Of a stretch of 64,000 nt of DNA, positions 13,133 to 26,482 are shown in pieces. The notes below the pieces were generated by a model. The model saw only the letters and a program-made list of their open reading frames with translations, was not told where the DNA came from and ran no database searches. The first letter of the stretch is position 1. Each line of letters starts with the position of its first letter. Position numbers and translations under genes: made by a program. The DNA is from Torymus aiolomorphi (taxonomy: Eukaryota; Arthropoda; Insecta; Hymenoptera; Torymidae), in the NCBI GenBank assembly GCA_036365515.1, contig CM070874.1, positions 113,939,235 to 114,003,234 of the forward strand, read 5' to 3'.

Positions 13133-16100
13133 GACGTGGCTAAAAGGGTCAATGAAATCTTGGGACTTTTTTAAAGTTTTTATAAGGAATATAGAAGAGG
13201 CATTTGTTCAAGTTTTATTCGCGCTTGCATTAAAGGACTTAGAAAAACTTGACGCTAAATTGAAACAATCTGCATTTCTCACAAAATTCTGTTCTATTCT
13301 TCGGATGATAGATCTTGAACAGAAAATTATCCTGGAAATTAAAGAGAATATTGATAAGGTGCATGTAAAATGCTATAGCAAATTGCTTTATGATTTAAGT
13401 GTTAAAGTCTTTAGGAAATCAAAGGATACGGTAACCCCCATACTGCGATCAAAAAGATTTGCAACCATGATACTAAATATTTCTGAAAATTCGAATTTTA
13501 ATGATTTCTGTCAATCTATAACTGACGAAATGTCAATTTTTCATGAGAAAGTTACAGAGAGAATTAAAGCTAGGTGGATAGTATCTGAAATTTTACTCGA
13601 GGCTTGCTCGGATTTAGAAGAACAACAGTTCTTAAATGAAGAACGTTTTTTAGTAGAAGAAGAGCTTGCTGAGATTGATGGAATAGAAAACTGCTTCTGC
13701 CAAAAACCAGAGTCAATTGTCCCGTCTATACGAAATGGAGAGGATTCTTTACTCGTTGGCGAGAATATTATCGGTTGTCAATATGATAGAACAATGAGGG
13801 TTGAATGTACTAATATTATAAAAGATTACTTGGAATCTGACACCACTGTACCTTCAAGGACTTTAGTGAAGCTGGTCGTAAGAAAAAAATTTTAAAACCA
13901 AAATCTAAGGATTTTCCTCAGATTATTAACAGAATAAAAAAAAAATATATTAAAAAGAACAGTTTAAACATGAGGGGAATGTTGATAACGACGCTTCAAA
14001 CAAATTATATGCCTCTTCAATGGTATTACCCAAACACGTTGAGGCTCGATAAGCCTGACAGACCAAAAAAGTCTGTGGAAGCAATGGAGCCTGAAGTGGA
14101 GGATCTAATTTCTCCCCCTTCGGGAGTAATAAATACCCTTAGTTCCACACGTTGTTATACAACGGTGATAACCGGGTTATTGAAGGCGCTGGAAAGGAAG
14201 GCGCAGGAAATGCACTTCACGGGAATGCTGCTGCACTTTACGGAAATAATGCACGCGATTACTGCCACTACACTTCTTTGAGTCAATGTTCAAGTTGTCT
14301 CTTCTTCGTTCAGCGAGCGATAGGCACGTCTGAGCCGATGAACCGCTACGACGAGACTGAAAGAAAAAAAAACTACTCTTAACTCGTAGTCGTAAAGCGT
14401 CATCTAAAGCCTCGGGTTCTAACCTAACGCCTATGATTCTACGAGTGTACGTTAATTGCCGTGTACAGCAATGCGCATGCAACACAACGCGGAGGTAACG
14501 CTCCCTGCCTGGGTTATCGTGCACCGGTACAGCGACGCCCCTTCCTTACCGACGACCGATACGACTTTCTCAACGAACTCGCGCCGTGCTGCGATTGCTC
14601 GGTGTATACGCGAATTGCTATGCACGGCAACGCGCGTATATGACCGTGCAAAACGCGATATAAACAAACAAAAGGTCAACAATAAACCGCGGAAATTCCT
14701 GGAAATCGACGACGTGAATTGCCGCACTTTGCAATATATGTATCATACGCGCGCATTGCCGTGAGCGGCAATTAGCATATGTGAGCGAGTAAAACAATGA
14801 TAGAATAGTTCGATCATATACGCGCGTTGCCGCTCACGGCAATTGGCGTATGTGAGCGAGTAAAACACGATATAAACAAACGAAAGGTCGACAATAACAC
14901 GCGGAAATTCCTGGAAATCGACGACGTGAATTGGCGCGCTTTGCAATATACGTATCATACGCGCGCATTGCAGCCTGCAGCAATTGGCGTATGTGAGCGA
15001 GTAAAACAATGAGAATAGTTCGATCATATACGCGCGTTGCCGCTCACTGCAATTGGCGTATGTGAGCGAGTAAAACACGATATAAACAAACGAAAAGTCG
15101 ACAATAACACGCGGAAATTCCTGGAAATCGACGACGTGAATTGGCGCGCTTTGCAATATCGTATCATACGCGCGGGAAACAGTGAAAAAGTCTTTTCATA
15201 AATGATTAGAAACTTACGAAAGTGCAGTAGTTGTGTCCTCCAGGAAACGCAGGTACCTCTGTCCCTCCCCCTTCGCGAGCAATAAATACCCTTAGTTCCA
15301 CACGTTGATACAACGGTAATAGCCGGGTTATTGAAGGCGCTGGAAAGGAAGGCGCTGGAAAGGAAGGCACAGGAAATGCACTTCGCGGGAATGCTGCTGC
15401 ACTTTACGGAAATAATGCACGCCACTACACTTCTTTGAGTTAATATTGAAGTTGACTCTTCTTCGTTCAGCGAGCGATAGACACGTCCGAGCCGATGAAC
15501 CGCTACGACGAGACTGAAAGAAAAAACTACTCATAACTCGTAGTCGTAAAGCGCCACCTAACGCCTTGGGTTCTAAGCGACGCCCCTTCCTTACCGACGA
15601 CCGATACGACTTTCTCAACGAACTCGCGCCATGCTGCGATTGCTCGGTGTATACGCGAATTGCTATACGCGGCAACGCGCGTATGTGACCGTGCAAAACA
15701 CGATATAAACAAAAGAAAGGTCGACAATAACACGCGGAAATTCCTGGAAATCGACGACGTGAATTGGCGCGCTTTGCAATATACGTATCATACGCGCGCA
15801 TTGCCGCCTGCAGCAATTGGCGTATGTGAGCGAGTAAAACAATGAGCATAGTTCGATCATATACGCGCGTTGCCGCTCACGGCAATTGGCGTATGTGAGC
15901 GAGTTAAACACGATATAAACAAACGAAAGGTCGACAATAACACGCGGAAATTCCTGGAAATCGTCGACGTGAATTGGCGCGCTTTGCAATATACGTATCA
16001 TACGCGCGCGAAACAGTGAAAAAGTCTTTTCATAAATGATTAGAAACTTACGAAAGTGCAGTAGTTGTGTCCTCCAGGAAACGCGGGCACCTCTGTCCCT

Positions 16101-16153
16101 CCCCCGTCGCGAGCAATAAATACCCTTAGTTCCACACGCTGTTGTTATACACT
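13133..16153 (+). repeat. Array unit 5 (3021 bp)
   Basis: Same length as unit 4 and shares its ACA variant. It has a private Ser-to-Pro codon near 13722. The A-run in the last part of block B' is shortened (near 15520). Confidence 0.9.
13152..13895 (+). pseudogene. Array gene copy 5, frameshifted
   Basis: 247-codon frame ending at the same frameshift as copy 4. It has a private Ser-to-Pro change in the SIVSSIRNG segment. The downstream second frame from ATG 13970 continues the ancestral reading. Confidence 0.6.
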
Positions 16154-19100
16154 GACGTGGCTAAAAGGGTCAATGAAATCTTGGGACTATTTTAAAGTTT
16201 TTATAAGGAATATAGAAGAGGCATTTGTTCAAGTTTTATTCGCGCTTGCATTAAAGGACTTAGAAAAACTTGACGCTAAATTGAAACAATCTGCATTTCT
16301 CATAAAATTCTGTTCTATTCTTCGGATGATAGATCTTGAACAGAAAATTATCCTGGAAATTAAAGAGAATATTGATAAGGTGCATGTAAAATGCTATAGC
16401 AAATTGCTTTATGATTTAAGTGTTAAAGTTTTTAGGAAATCAAAGGATACGGTAACCCCCATACTGCGATCAAAAAGATTTGCAACCATGATACTAAATA
16501 TTTCTGAAAACTCGAATTTTAATGATTTCTGTCAATCTATAACTGACGAAATGTCAATTTTTCATGAGAAAGTTACAGAGAGAATTAAAGCTAGGTGGAT
16601 AGTATCTGAAATTTTACTCGAGGCTTGCTCGGATTTAGAAGAACAACAGTTCTTAAATGAAGAACGTTTTTTAGTAGAAGAAGAGCTTGCTGAGATTGAT
16701 GGAATAGAAAACTGCTTCTGCCAAAAACCAGAGTCAATTGTCTCGTCTATACGAAATGGAGAGGATTCTTTACTCGTTGGCGAGAATATTATCGGTTGTC
16801 AATATGATAGAACAATGAGGGTTGAATGTACTAATATTATAAAAGATTACTTGGAATCTGACACCACTGTACCTTCAAGGACTTTAGTGAAGCTGGTCGT
16901 AAGAAAAAAATTTTAAAACCAAAATCTAAGGATTTTCCTCAGATTATTAACAGAATAAAAAAAAATATATTAAAAAGAACAGTTTAAACATGAGGGGAAT
17001 GTTGATAACGACGCTTCAAACAAATTATATGCCTCTTCAATGGTATTACCCAAACACGTTGAGGCTCGATAAGCCTGACAGACCAAAAAAGTCTGTGGAA
17101 GCAATGGAGCCTGAAGTGGAGGATCTAATTTCTCCCCCTTCGGGAGTAATAAATACCCTTAGTTCCACACGTTGTTATACAACGGTGATAGCCGGGTTAT
17201 TGAAGGCGCTGGAAAGGAAGGCGCAGGAAATGCACTTCACGGGAATGCTGCTGCACTTTACGGAAATAATGCACGCGATTACTGCCACTACACTTCTTTG
17301 AGTCAATGTTCAAGTTGTCTCTTCTTCGTTCAGCGAGCGATAGGCACGTCCGAGCCGATGAACCGCTACGACGAGACTGAAAGAAAAAAAAACTACTCTT
17401 AACTCGTAGTCGTAAAGCGTCATCTAACGCCTCGGGTTCTAACCTAACGCCTATGATTCTACGAGTGTACGTTAATTGCCGTGTACAGCAATGCGCATGT
17501 AACACAACGCGGAGGTAACGCTCCCTGCCTGGGTTATCGTGCACCGGTACAGCGACGCCCCTTCCTTACCGACGACCGATACGACTTTCTCAACGAACTC
17601 GCGCCGTGCTGCGATTGCTCGGTGTATACGCGAATTGCTATACACGGCAACGCGCGTATATGACCGTGCAAAACGCGATATAAACAAACAAAAGGTCAAC
17701 AATAACACGCGGAAATTCCTGGAAATCGACGACGTGAATTGGCGCACTTTGCAATATATGTATCATACGCGCGCATTGCCGTGAGCGGCAATTAGCATAT
17801 GTGAGCGAGTAAAACAATGATAGAATAGTTCGATCATATACGCGCGTTGCCGCTCACGGCAATTGGCGTATGTGAGCGAGTAAAACACGATATAAACAAA
17901 GGAAAGGTCGACAATAACACGCGGAAATTCCTGGAAATCGACGACGTGAATTGGCGCGCTTTGCAATATACGTAACATACGCGCGCATTGCCGCCTGCAG
18001 CAATTGGCGTATGTGAGCGAGTAAATCAATGAGAATAGTTCGATCATATACGCGCGTTGCCGCTCACTGCAATTGGCGTATGTGAGCGAGTAAAACACGA
18101 TATAACCAAACGAAAAGTCGACAATAACACGCGGAAATTCCTGGAAATCGACGACGTGAATTGGCGCGCTTTGCAATATCGTATCATACGCGCGGGAAAC
18201 AGTGAAAAAGTCTTTTCATAAATGATTAGAAACTTACGAAAGTGCAGTAGTTGTGTCCTCCAGGAAACGCAGGTACCTCTGTCCCTCCCCCTTCGCGAGC
18301 AATAAATACCCTTAGTTCCACACGTTGATACAACGGTAATAGCCGGGTTATTGAAGGCGCTGGAAAGGAAGGCGCTGGAAAGGAAGGCGCAGGAAATGCA
18401 CTTCGCGGGAATGCTGCTGCACTTTACGGAAATAATGCACGCCACTACACTTCTTTGAGTTAATATTGAAGTTGACTCTTCTTCGTTCAGCGAGCGATAG
18501 ACACGTCCGAGCCGATGAACCGCTACGACGAGACTGAAAGAAAAAAAAAATACTCTTAACTCGTAGTCGTAAAGCGCCACCTAACGCCTTGGGTTCTAAG
18601 CGACGCCCCTTCCTTACCGACGACCGATACGACTTTCTCAACGAACTCGCGCCATGCTGCGATTGCTCGGTGTATACGCGAATTGCTATACGCGCCAACG
18701 CGCGTATGTGACCGTGCAAAACACGATATAAACAAAAGAAAGTTCGACAATAACACGCGGAAATTCCTGGAAATCGACGACGTGAATTGGCGCGCTTTGC
18801 AATATACGTATCATACGCGCGCATTGCCGCCTGCAGCAATTGGCGTATGTGCGCGAGTAAAACAATGAGAATAGTTCGATCATATACGCGCGTTGCTGCT
18901 CACGGCAATTGGCGTATGTGAGCGAGTTAAACACGATATAAACAAACGAAAGGTCGACAATAACACGCGGAAATTCCTGGAAATCGTCGACGTGAATTGG
19001 CGCGCTTTGCAATATACGTATCATACGCGCGCGAAACAGTGAAAAAGTCTTTTCATAAATGATTAGAAACTTACGAAAGTGCAGTAGTTGTGTCCTCCAG

Positions 19101-19176
19101 GAAACGCGGGCACCTCTGTCCCTCCCCCGTCGCGAGCAATAAATACCCTTAGTTCCACACGCTGTTGTTATACACT
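16154..19176 (+). repeat. Array unit 6 (3023 bp)
   Basis: Satellite part resembles units 1 and 2 (AACAAAGGAAAGG variant near 17896). A private T-to-A change gives Phe-to-Tyr near 16190. Confidence 0.9.
16173..16916 (+). pseudogene. Array gene copy 6, frameshifted
   Basis: 247-codon frame ending at the CC-form frameshift; a private Phe-to-Tyr change lies near the start. The ancestral reading resumes from ATG 16990. Confidence 0.6.
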
Positions 19177-21365
19177 GACGTGGCTAAAAGGGTCAATGAA
19201 ATCTTGGGACTTTTTTAAAGTTTTTATAAGGAATATAGAAGAGGCATTTGTTCAAGTTTTATTCGCGCTTGCATTAAAGGACTTAGAAAAACTTGACGCT
19301 AAATTGAAACAATCTGCATTTCTCATAAAATTCTGTTCTATTCTTCGGATGATAGATCTTGAACAGAAAATTATCCTGGAAATTAAAGAGAATATTGATA
19401 AGGTGCATGTAAAATGCTATAGCAAATTGCTTTATGATTTAAGTGTTAAAGTCTTTAGGAAATCAAAGGATACGGTAACCCCCATACTGCGATCAAAAAG
19501 ATTTGCAACCATGATACTAAATATTTCTGAAAACTCGAATTTTAATGATTTCTGTCAATCTATAACTGACGAAATGTCAATTTTTCATGAGAAAGTTACA
19601 GAGAGAATTAAAGCTAGGTGGATAGTATCTGAAATTTTACTCGAGGCTTGCTCGGATTTAGAAGAACAACAGTTCTTAAATGAAGAACGTTTTTTAGTAG
19701 AAGAAGAGCTTGCTGAGATTGATGGAATAGAAAACTGCTTCTGCCAAAAACCAGAGTCAATTGTCTCGTCTATACGAAATGGAGAGGATTCTTTACTCGT
19801 TGGCGAGAATATTATCGGTTGTCAATATGATAGAACAATAAGGGTTGAATGTACTAATATTATAAAAGATTACTTGGAATCTGACACCACTGTACCCTTC
19901 AAGGACTTTAGTGAAGCTGGACGTAAGAAAAAAATTTTAAAACCAAAATCTAAGGATTTTCCTCAGATTATTAACAAAATAAAAAAAAAATATATTAAAA
20001 AGAACAGTTTAAACATGAGGGGAATGTTGATAACGACGCTTCAAACAAATTATATGCCTCTTCAATGGTATTACCCAAACACGTTGAGGCTCGATAAGCC
20101 TGACAGACCAAAAAAGTCTGTGGAAGCAATGGAGCCTGAAGTGGAGGATCTAATTTCTCCCCCTTCGGGAGTAAGAAATGCCCTTAGTTCCACACGTTGT
20201 TATACAACGGTGATAGCCGGGTTATTGAAGGCACTGGAAAGGAAGGCGCAGGAAATGCACTTCACGGGAATGCTGCTGCACTTTACGGAAATAATGCACG
20301 CGATTACTGCCACTACACTTCTTTGAGTCAATTTTCAAGTTGTCTCTTCTTCGTTCAGCGAGCGATAGGCACGTCCGAGCCGATGAACCGCTACGACGAG
20401 ACTGAAAGAAAAAAAAACTACTCTTAACTCGTAGTCGTAAAGCGTCATCTAACGCCTCGGGTTCTAACCTAACGCCTATGATTCTACGAGTGTACGTTAA
20501 TTGCCGTGTACAGCAATGCGCATGTAAGACAACGCGGAGGTAACGCTCCCTGCCTGGGTTATCGTGCACCGGTACAGCGACGCCCCTTCCTTACCGACAA
20601 CCGATACGACTTTCTCAACGAACTCGCGCCGTGCTGCGATTGCTCGGTGTATACGCGAATTGCTATACGCGGCAACGCGCGTATATGACCGTGCAAAACG
20701 CGATATAAACAAACAAAAGATCAACAATAACACGCGGAAATTCCTGGAAATCGACGACGTGAATTGGCGCACTTTGCAATATATGTATCATTCGCGCGCA
20801 TTGCCGTGAGCCGCAATTAGCATATGTGAGCGAGTAAAACAATGATAGAATAGTTCGATCATATACGCGCGTTGCCGCTCACGGCAATTGGCGTATGTGA
20901 GCGAGTAAAACACGATATAAACAAACAAAAGGTCGACAATAACACGCGGAAATTCCTGGAAATCGACGACGTGAATTGGCGCGCTTTGCAATATACGTAT
21001 CATACGCGCGCATAGCCGCCTGCAGCAATTGGCGTATGTGAGCGAGTAAAACAATGAGAATAGTTCGATCATATACGCGCGTTGCCGCTCACGGCAATTG
21101 GCGTATGTGAGCGAGTTAAACACGATATAAACAAACGAAAGGTCGACAATAACACGCGGAAATTCCTGGAAATCGACGACGTGAATTGGCGCGCTTTGCA
21201 ATATACGTATCATACGCGCGCGAAACAGTGAAAAAGTCTTTTCATAAATGATTAGAAACTTACGAAAGTGCAGTAGTTGTGTCCTCCAGGAAACGCGGGC
21301 ACCTCTGTCCCTCCCCCGTCGCGAGCAATAAATACCCTTAGTTCCACACGCTGTTGTTATACACT
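19177..21365 (+). repeat. Array unit 7, internally deleted (2189 bp)
   Basis: About 0.83 kb shorter than the standard unit. Block B' and its flanking sub-repeats are missing, and the first sub-repeat block (about 20850-21215) runs directly to the terminal GAAACAGTG segment. The deletion is explained by exchange between misaligned 210-bp repeats. This unit carries one of only two fully open gene frames. Confidence 0.9.
19196..20326 (+). CDS. Array gene copy 7, open frame of 376 codons, function unknown
   Basis: One of two copies open from ATG through to the satellite. The GTACCCTTC form keeps the frame, and the A-run after ATT AAC AAA ATA is of a length that preserves reading. The first 230 or so residues look helical and rich in Lys, Glu, Leu and Ile. 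An acidic stretch follows (EEQQFLNEERFLVEEELAEI), then a strongly basic one (EAGRKKKILKPKSKDF, then KIKKKYIKKN). The last 50 or so residues are satellite-encoded, so they are not part of the original gene. There is no native promoter or upstream exon; expression would need a start inside satellite. The downstream sequence reads GTAAGAAATGCCC where most units have GTAATAAATACCC. I assign no function. Confidence 0.45.
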   Translation: MKSWDFFKVFIRNIEEAFVQVLFALALKDLEKLDAKLKQSAFLIKFCSILRMIDLEQKIILEIKENIDKVHVKCYSKLLYDLSVKVFRKSKDTVTPILRSKRFATMILNISENSNFNDFCQSITDEMSIFHEKVTERIKARWIVSEILLEACSDLEEQQFLNEERFLVEEELAEIDGIENCFCQKPESIVSSIRNGEDSLLVGENIIGCQYDRTIRVECTNIIKDYLESDTTVPFKDFSEAGRKKKILKPKSKDFPQIINKIKKKYIKKNSLNMRGMLITTLQTNYMPLQWYYPNTLRLDKPDRPKKSVEAMEPEVEDLISPPSGVRNALSSTRCYTTVIAGLLKALERKAQEMHFTGMLLHFTEIMHAITATTLL

Positions 21366-21384
21366 GACGTGGCTAAAAGGGTCA

Positions 21385-22128
21385 ATGAAATCTTGGGACT
21401 TTTTTAAAGTTTTTATAAGGAATATAGAAGAGGCATTTGTTCAAGTTTTATTCGCGCTTGCATTAAAGGACTTAGAAAAACTTGACGCTAAATTGAAACA
21501 ATCTGCATTTCTCATAAAATTCTGTTCTATTCTTCGGATGATAGATCTTGAACAGAAAATTATCCTGGAAATTAAAGAGAATATTGATAAGGTGCATGTA
21601 AAATGCTATAGCAAATTGCTTTATGATTTAAGTGTTAAAGTCTTTAGGAAATCAAAGGATACGGTAACCCCCATACTGCGATCAAAAAGATTTGCAACCA
21701 TGATACTAAATATTTCTGAAAACTCGAATTTTAATGATTTCTGTCAATCTATAACTGACGAAATGTCAATTTTTCATGAGAAAGTTACAGAGAGAATTAA
21801 AGCTAGGTGGATAGTATCTGAAATTTTACTCGAGGCTTGCTCGGATTTAGAAGAACAACAGTTCTTAAATGAAGAACGTTTTTTAGTAGAAGAAGAGCTT
21901 GCTGAGATTGATGGAATAGAAAACTGCTTCTGCCAAAAACCAGAGTCAATTGTCTCGTCTATACGAAATGGAGAGGATTCTTTACTCGTTGGCGAGAATA
22001 TTATCGGTTGTCAATATGATAGAACAATGAGGGTTGAATGTACTAATATTATAAAAGATTACTTGGAATCTGACACCACTGTACCTTCAAGGACTTTAGT
22101 GAAGCTGGTCGTAAGAAAAAAATTTTAA
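21385..22128 (+). pseudogene. Array gene copy 8, frameshifted
   Basis: 247-codon frame that ends at the CC-form frameshift. The ancestral reading resumes from ATG 22203. Confidence 0.6.
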
Positions 22129-23040
22129 AACCAAAATCTAAGGATTTTCCTCAGATTATTAACAGAATAAAAAAAAAATATATTAAAAAGAACAGTTTAA
22201 ACATGAGGGGAATGTTGATAACGACGCTTCAAACAAATTATATGCCTCTTCAATGGTATTACCCAAACACGTTGAGGCTCGATAAGCCTGACAGACCAAA
22301 AAAGTCTGTGGAAGCAATGGAGCCTGAAGTGGAGGATCTAATTTCTCCCCCTTCGGGAGTAATAAATACCCTTAGTTCCACACGTTGTTATACAACGGTG
22401 ATAGCCGGGTTATTGAAGGCGCTGGAAAGGAAGGCGCAGGAAATGCACTTCACGGGAATGCTGCTGCACTTTACGGAAATAATGCACGCGATTACTGCCA
22501 CTACACTTCTTTGAGTCAATGTTCAAGTTGTCTCTTCTTCGTTCAGCGAGCGATAGGCACGTCCGAGCCGATGAACCGCTACGACGAGACTGAAAGAAAA
22601 AAAAACTACTCTTAACTCGTAGTCGTAAAGCGTCATCTAACGCCTCGGGTTCTAACCTAACGCCTATGATTCTACGAGTGTACGTTAATTGCCGTGTACA
22701 GCAATGCGCATGCAACACAACGCGGAGGTAACGCTCCCTGCCTGGGTTATCGTGCACCGGTACAGCGACGCCCCTTCCTTACCGACGACCGATACGACTT
22801 TCTCAACGAACTCGCGCCGTGCTGCGATTGCTCGGTGTATACGCGAATTGCTATACACGGCAACGCGCGTATATGACCGTGCAAAACGCGATATAAACAA
22901 ACAAAAGGTCAACAATAAACCGCGGAAATTCCTGGAAATCGACGACGTGAATTGCCGCACTTTACAATATATGTATCATACGCGCGCATTGCCGTGAGCG
23001 GCAATTAGCATATGTGAGCGAGTAAAACAATGATAGAATA

Positions 23041-23828
23041 GTTCGATCATATACGCGCGTTGCCGCTCACGGCAATTGGCGTATGTGAGCGAGTAAAACA
23101 CGATATAAACAAACGAAAGGTCGACAATAACACGCGGAAATTCCTGGAAATCGACGACGTGAATTGGCGCGCTTTGCAATATACGTATCATACGCGCGCA
23201 TTGCAGCCTGCAGCAATTGGCGTATGTGAGCGAGTAAAACAATGAGAATAGTTCGATCATATACGCGCGTTGCCGCTCACGGCAATTGGCGTATGTGAGC
23301 GAGTAAAACACGATATAAACAAACGAAAGGTCGACAATAACACGCGGAAATTCCTGGAAATCGACGACGTGAATTGGCGCGCTTTGCAATATACGTATCA
23401 TACGCGCGCATTGCAGCCTGCAGCAATTGGCGTATGTGAGCGAGTAAAACAATGAGAATAGTTCGATCATATACGCGCGTTGCCGCTCACGGCAATTGGC
23501 GTATGTGAGCGAGTAAAACACGATATAAACAAATGAAAGGTCGACAATAACACGCGGAAATTCCTGGAAATCGACGACGTGAATTGGCGCGCTTTGCAAT
23601 ATACGTATCATACGCGCGCATTGCCGCCTGCAGCAATTGGCGTATGTGAGCGAGTAAATCAATGAGAATAGTTCGATCATATACGCGCGTTGCCGCTCAC
23701 TGCAATTGGCGTATGTGAGCGAGTAAAACACGATATAACCAAACGAAAAGTCGACAATAACACGCGGAAATTCCTGGAAATCGACGACGTGAATTGGCGC
23801 GCTTTGCAATATCGTATCATACGCGCGG
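23041..23828 (+). repeat. 210-bp sub-repeats, four copies (unit 8)
   Basis: Four head-to-tail 210-bp repeats. Each contains an imperfect dyad (ATACGCGCGTTGCCG, then CGGCAATTGGCGTAT), then GGAAATTCCTGGAAATCGAC, then a second dyad around CGCGCATTGC and GCAATTGGCG. Because 210 is a multiple of three, an antisense frame (22976-23809) stays open through all copies. Confidence 0.92.
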
Positions 23829-24830
23829 GAAACAGTGAAAAAGTCTTTTCATAAATGATTAGAAACTTACGAAAGTGCAGTAGTTGTGTCCTCCAGGAAA
23901 CGCAGGTACCTCTGTCCCTCCCCCTTCGCGAGCAATAAATACCCTTAGTTCCACACGTTGATACAACGGTAATAGCCGGGTTATTGAAGGCGCTGGAAAG
24001 GAAGGCGCTGGAAAGGAAGGCGCAGGAAATGCACTTCGCGGGAATGCTGCTGCACTTTACGGAAATAATGCACGCCACTACACTTCTTTGAGTTAATATT
24101 GAAGTTGACTCTTCTTCGTTCAGCGAGCGATAGACACGTCCGAGCCGATGAACCGCTACGACGAGACTGAATCAAAAAAAACTACTCTTAACTCGTAGTC
24201 GTAAAGCGCCACCTAACGCCTTGGGTTCTAAGCGACGCCCCTTCCTTACCGACGACCGATACGACTTTCTCAACGAACTCGCGCCATGCTGCGATTGCTC
24301 GGTGTATACGCGAATTGCTATACGCGGCAACGCGCGTATGTGACCGTGCAAAACACGATATAAACAAAAGAAAGGTCGACAATAACACGCGGAAATTCCT
24401 GGAAATCGACGACGACGTGAATTGGCGCGCTTTGCAATATACGTATCATACGCGCGCATTGCCGCCTGCAGCAATTGGCGTATGTGAGCGAGTAAAACAA
24501 TGAGAATAGTTCGATCATATACGCGCGTTGCCGCTCACGGCAATTGGCGTATGTGAGCGAGTTAAACACGATATAAACAAACGAAAGGTCGACAATAACA
24601 CGCGGAAATTCCTGGAAATCGTCGACGTGAATTGGCGCGCTTTGCAATATACGTATCATACGCGCGCGAAACAGTGAAAAAGTCTTTTCATAAATGATTA
24701 GAAACTTACGAAAGTGCAGTAGTTGTGTCCTCCAGGAAACGCGGGCACCTCTGTCCCTCCCCCGTCGCGAGCAATAAATACCCTTAGTTCCACACGCTGT
24801 TGTTATACACTGACGTGGCTAAAAGGGTCA

Positions 24831-25574
24831 ATGAAATCTTGGGACTTTTTTAAAGTTTTTATAAGGAATATAGAAGAGGCATTTGTTCAAGTTTTATTCG
24901 CGCTTGCATTAAAGGACTTAGAAAAACTTGACGCTAAATTGAAACAATCTGCATTTCTCATAAAATTCTGTTCTATTCTTCGGATGATAGATCTTGAACA
25001 GAAAATTATCCTGGAAATTAAAGAGAATATTGATAAGGTGCATGTAAAATGCTATAGCAAATTGCTTTATGATTTAAGTGTTAAAGTCTTTAGGAAATCA
25101 AAGGATACGGTAACCCCCATACTGCGATCAAAAAGATTTGCAACCATGATACTAAATATTTCTGAAAACTCGAATTTTAATGATTTCTGTCAATCTATAA
25201 CTGACGAAATGTCAATTTTTCATGAGAAAGTTACAGAGAGAATTAAAGCTAGGTGGATAGTATCTGAAATTTTACTCGAGGCTTGCTCGGATTTAGAAGA
25301 ACAACAGTTCTTAAATGAAGAACGTTTTTTAGTAGAAGAAGAGCTTGCTGAGATTGATGGAATAGAAAACTGCTTCTGCCAAAAACCAGAGTCAATTGTC
25401 TCGTCTATACGAAATGGAGAGGATTCTTTACTCGTTGGCGAGAATATTATCGGTTGTCAATATGATAGAACAATGAGGGTTGAATGTACTAATATTATAA
25501 AAGATTACTTGGAATCTGACACCACTGTACCTTCAAGGACTTTAGTGAAGCTGGTCGTAAGAAAAAAATTTTAA
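24831..25574 (+). pseudogene. Array gene copy 9, frameshifted
   Basis: 247-codon frame with the CC-form frameshift. A shorter A-run and the CTCCCCTTCGG variant further disturb the 3' reading. Confidence 0.6.
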
Positions 25575-26482
25575 AACCAAAATCTAAGGATTTTCCTCAG
25601 ATTATTAACAGAATAAAAAAAATATATTAAAAAGAACAGTTTAAACATGAGGGGAATGTTGATAACGACGCTTCAAACAAATTATATGCCTCTTCAATGG
25701 TATTACCCAAACACGTTGAGGCTCGATAAGCCTGACAGACCAAAAAAGTCTGTGGAAGCAATGGAGCCTGAAGTGGAGGATCTAATTTCTCCCCTTCGGG
25801 AGTAATAAATACCCTTAGTTCCACACGTTGTTATACAACGGTGATAGCCGGGTTATTGAAGGCGCTGGAAAGGAAGGCGCAGGAAATGCACTTCACGGGA
25901 ATGCTGCTGCACTTTACGGAAATAATGCACGCGATTACTGCCACTACACTTCTTTGAGTCAATGTTCAAGTTGTCTCTTCTTCGTTCAGCGAGCGATAGG
26001 CACGTCCGAGCCGATGAACCGCTACGACGAGACTGAAAGAAAAAAAAACTACTCTTAACTCGTAGTCGTAAAGCGTCATCTAACGCCTCGGGTTCTAACC
26101 TAACGCCTATGATTCTACGAGTGTACGTTAATTGCCGTGTACAGCAATGCGCATGCAACACAACGCGGAGGTAACGCTCCCTGCCTGGGTTATCGTGCAC
26201 CGGTACAGCGACGCCCCTTCCTTACCGACGACCGATACGACTTTCTCAACGAACTCGCGCCGTGCTGCGATTGCTCGGTGTATACGCGAATTGCTATACA
26301 CGGCAACGCGCGTATATGACCGTGCAAAACGCGATATAAACAAACAAAGGTCAACAATAAACCGCGGAAATTCCTGGAAATCGACGACGTGAATTGCCGC
26401 ACTTTACAATATATGTATCATACGCGCGCATTGCCGTGAGCGGCAATTAGCATATGTGAGCGAGTAAAACAATGATAGAATA

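Larger units (their letters stand above)
21366..24811 (+). repeat. Array unit 8 (3446 bp)
   Basis: Longest unit. The first sub-repeat block has four 210-bp copies with GTTCGATCAT starting at 23041, 23251, 23461 and 23671. A 3-bp insertion (GACGACGACG) sits near 24407. Confidence 0.9.
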
